Shown piece after piece: positions 62,937-64,000 of a stretch of DNA of 64,000 nt. The stretch is taken from contig NC_066609.1 of NCBI RefSeq assembly GCF_905475345.1, positions 3,001,001 to 3,065,000 on the forward strand, written 5' to 3'. Every line of letters starts with the position of its first letter. Within the stretch, counting starts at the first letter, position 1. This DNA is from Vespula vulgaris (lineage: Eukaryota > Arthropoda > Insecta > Hymenoptera > Vespidae). The notes under the pieces were generated by a model that had not been told where the DNA came from, did not search any database, and saw only the letters and a program-made list of their open reading frames with translations. Both the position numbers and the translations under genes were made by a program.

Positions 62937-64000
62937 TACGGGGAAAGCGAAAGGGCCACTTTTAATCAATCTCCCGTCAAATCCGTGACTTAATCGCGTC
63001 CGAAGGAAATTTCGCGTGATTTAGCGGAACGAGGTAGAACGTAAAATTAAATAAGGTTTACCGTAATGGCCGGGATAGCGATTGTTATCTCGGTTTGATG
63101 AGGCCGACCCTAACCTTTTCATTCTTCCACCAGCCGTATAGTATACTTGGCCGAGCGTGTCATTTTACATTACGAGATTCTAAAATTAACATTTTTTCCC
63201 GTTACGGTTGTCTCTTGTCCGAAAAATTGCGATCTTTTCCATCTACTCGAAACTGTTGGTCTTATCGAGCGAAATTTTAAGTCGAGTTTGTTAGTCAAAT
63301 CGAAAACATTGTTTCGCGGTAAGCGTTTAACCAAATTGGTACACAATAATGTGATAACCTTTGATAATACCGTTAACGAGCGTTCGACTCGACGCGGGTA
63401 ACTTAAATGGAAACGTAAACGAGAGAGAAAGTATTCTGCGTGCGGATTACAAGCTTATCAAGCAAACTATTTCGATTTGCGAGAGAACGGGCACAAGCGC
63501 GCTCGCACAGAGGAAACATTGGAAGGCTACCGCGAATCGCATATTCGTTGGAAACTTTGTGAAAAGCAACGTGTGACGTTGATCGGTGCTCGGCCGAACC
63601 CTTGTCAGCTTTCAACCGCATTCGGAGAAGACGCGATCACGAATCAAACTCTTGCTTCTGCTCTCTTTTTTCTCTCCATTTTTCTACAACTTTTTTATTT
63701 TTTTTATTTTTTTTTCCATTAAGTTACTCGAGACAAATACTAGCTTTTAATGCAAATTTGAAACTCTGATAATTACATACCGTACAATTTCTATTTTTGA
63801 TTTCGAGAAAACCCATTAATAAGGATCGAGGAAAACTTCTCTAAATTATTCTTCGTAACTACGATAAAATGCTTTTCAGAAAAAGGGAAAAGGTTAAAAG
63901 AAAGAGTCCAATCCTTGAGCGTCAACGAAGAACACGAAGGAAATAGCCCGCGTCTTAATTTTTCATGCGACAATTTTATAAATAAATTCATTAATCTTCT
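62937..64000. other. Noncoding stretch, no gene seen
   Basis: T-rich run 63667-63719 and an octamer ATGCAAAT at 63750-63757. Overlapping short frames at 63095-63722 on both strands carry no motif. The window ends in AT-rich single-copy DNA. Confidence 0.6.

Overview
This window looks like noncoding DNA from an insect, most probably a hymenopteran and perhaps an ant. The case is compositional. The sequence is moderately AT-rich (roughly 40% GC by eye), yet CpG is abundant everywhere (TCGA, ACGA, CGTT and CGAT are among the commonest words), as is known for ants, bees and wasps. It is also packed with long (GA)n/(CT)n microsatellites, plus (TA)n, (CA)n, (GATA)n and trinucleotide tracts. No protein, rRNA, tRNA, snRNA, known insect miRNA or intact mobile element could be recognised on either strand. 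The longest open frames (up to about 186 codons) either run through microsatellites or lack family motifs and convincing splice signals, so the window is best read as a gene desert or the inside of a very large intron.

Layout. Bases 1-6300 hold polypyrimidine tracts, a 30-bp imperfect duplication (1051-1116), an enhancer-like block with a mirror pair of POU octamers (3081-3227), a GC-richer islet with overlapping open frames (3830-4145), and a quartet of TAATCC/GGATTA sites (4708-4905). Bases 6700-10720 are the most promoter-like part: a GC- and CpG-rich block, four copies of a 13-base word GAGCAACTGTTGC on one strand inside 2.1 kb (7250-9313), a 200-bp purine/GAGA tract (9703-9900), two initiator-like TCAGT sites, a TATA box and a consensus 5' splice site at 10715. 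From about 10.7 to 58.7 kb nothing coding is supported. This stretch holds dozens of microsatellites, several homeodomain (TAATTA) clusters, short palindromes, two minisatellites and two CT/GA hairpins. At 58763-58872 lies the best exon candidate of the window, with a strong 3' splice site, a GC-richer 110-bp body and a CAG|GTGAGA donor. The rest, to 64000, is again repeat-rich noncoding DNA.

How it may work together (inference): a + strand transcript could start near 10 kb in the GAGA-rich, CpG-rich promoter, splice out of a short untranslated first exon at 10714 and join the exon at 58763. The 48 kb between them would then be a first intron loaded with enhancers for POU, SOX, homeodomain and bHLH factors, the usual architecture of developmental or neuronal regulator genes. 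This rests on splice-site and motif quality only and is untested.

The observation most likely to be new is the GAGCAACTGTTGC cluster. It is a near-palindromic word that I cannot match to a known insect regulatory motif.
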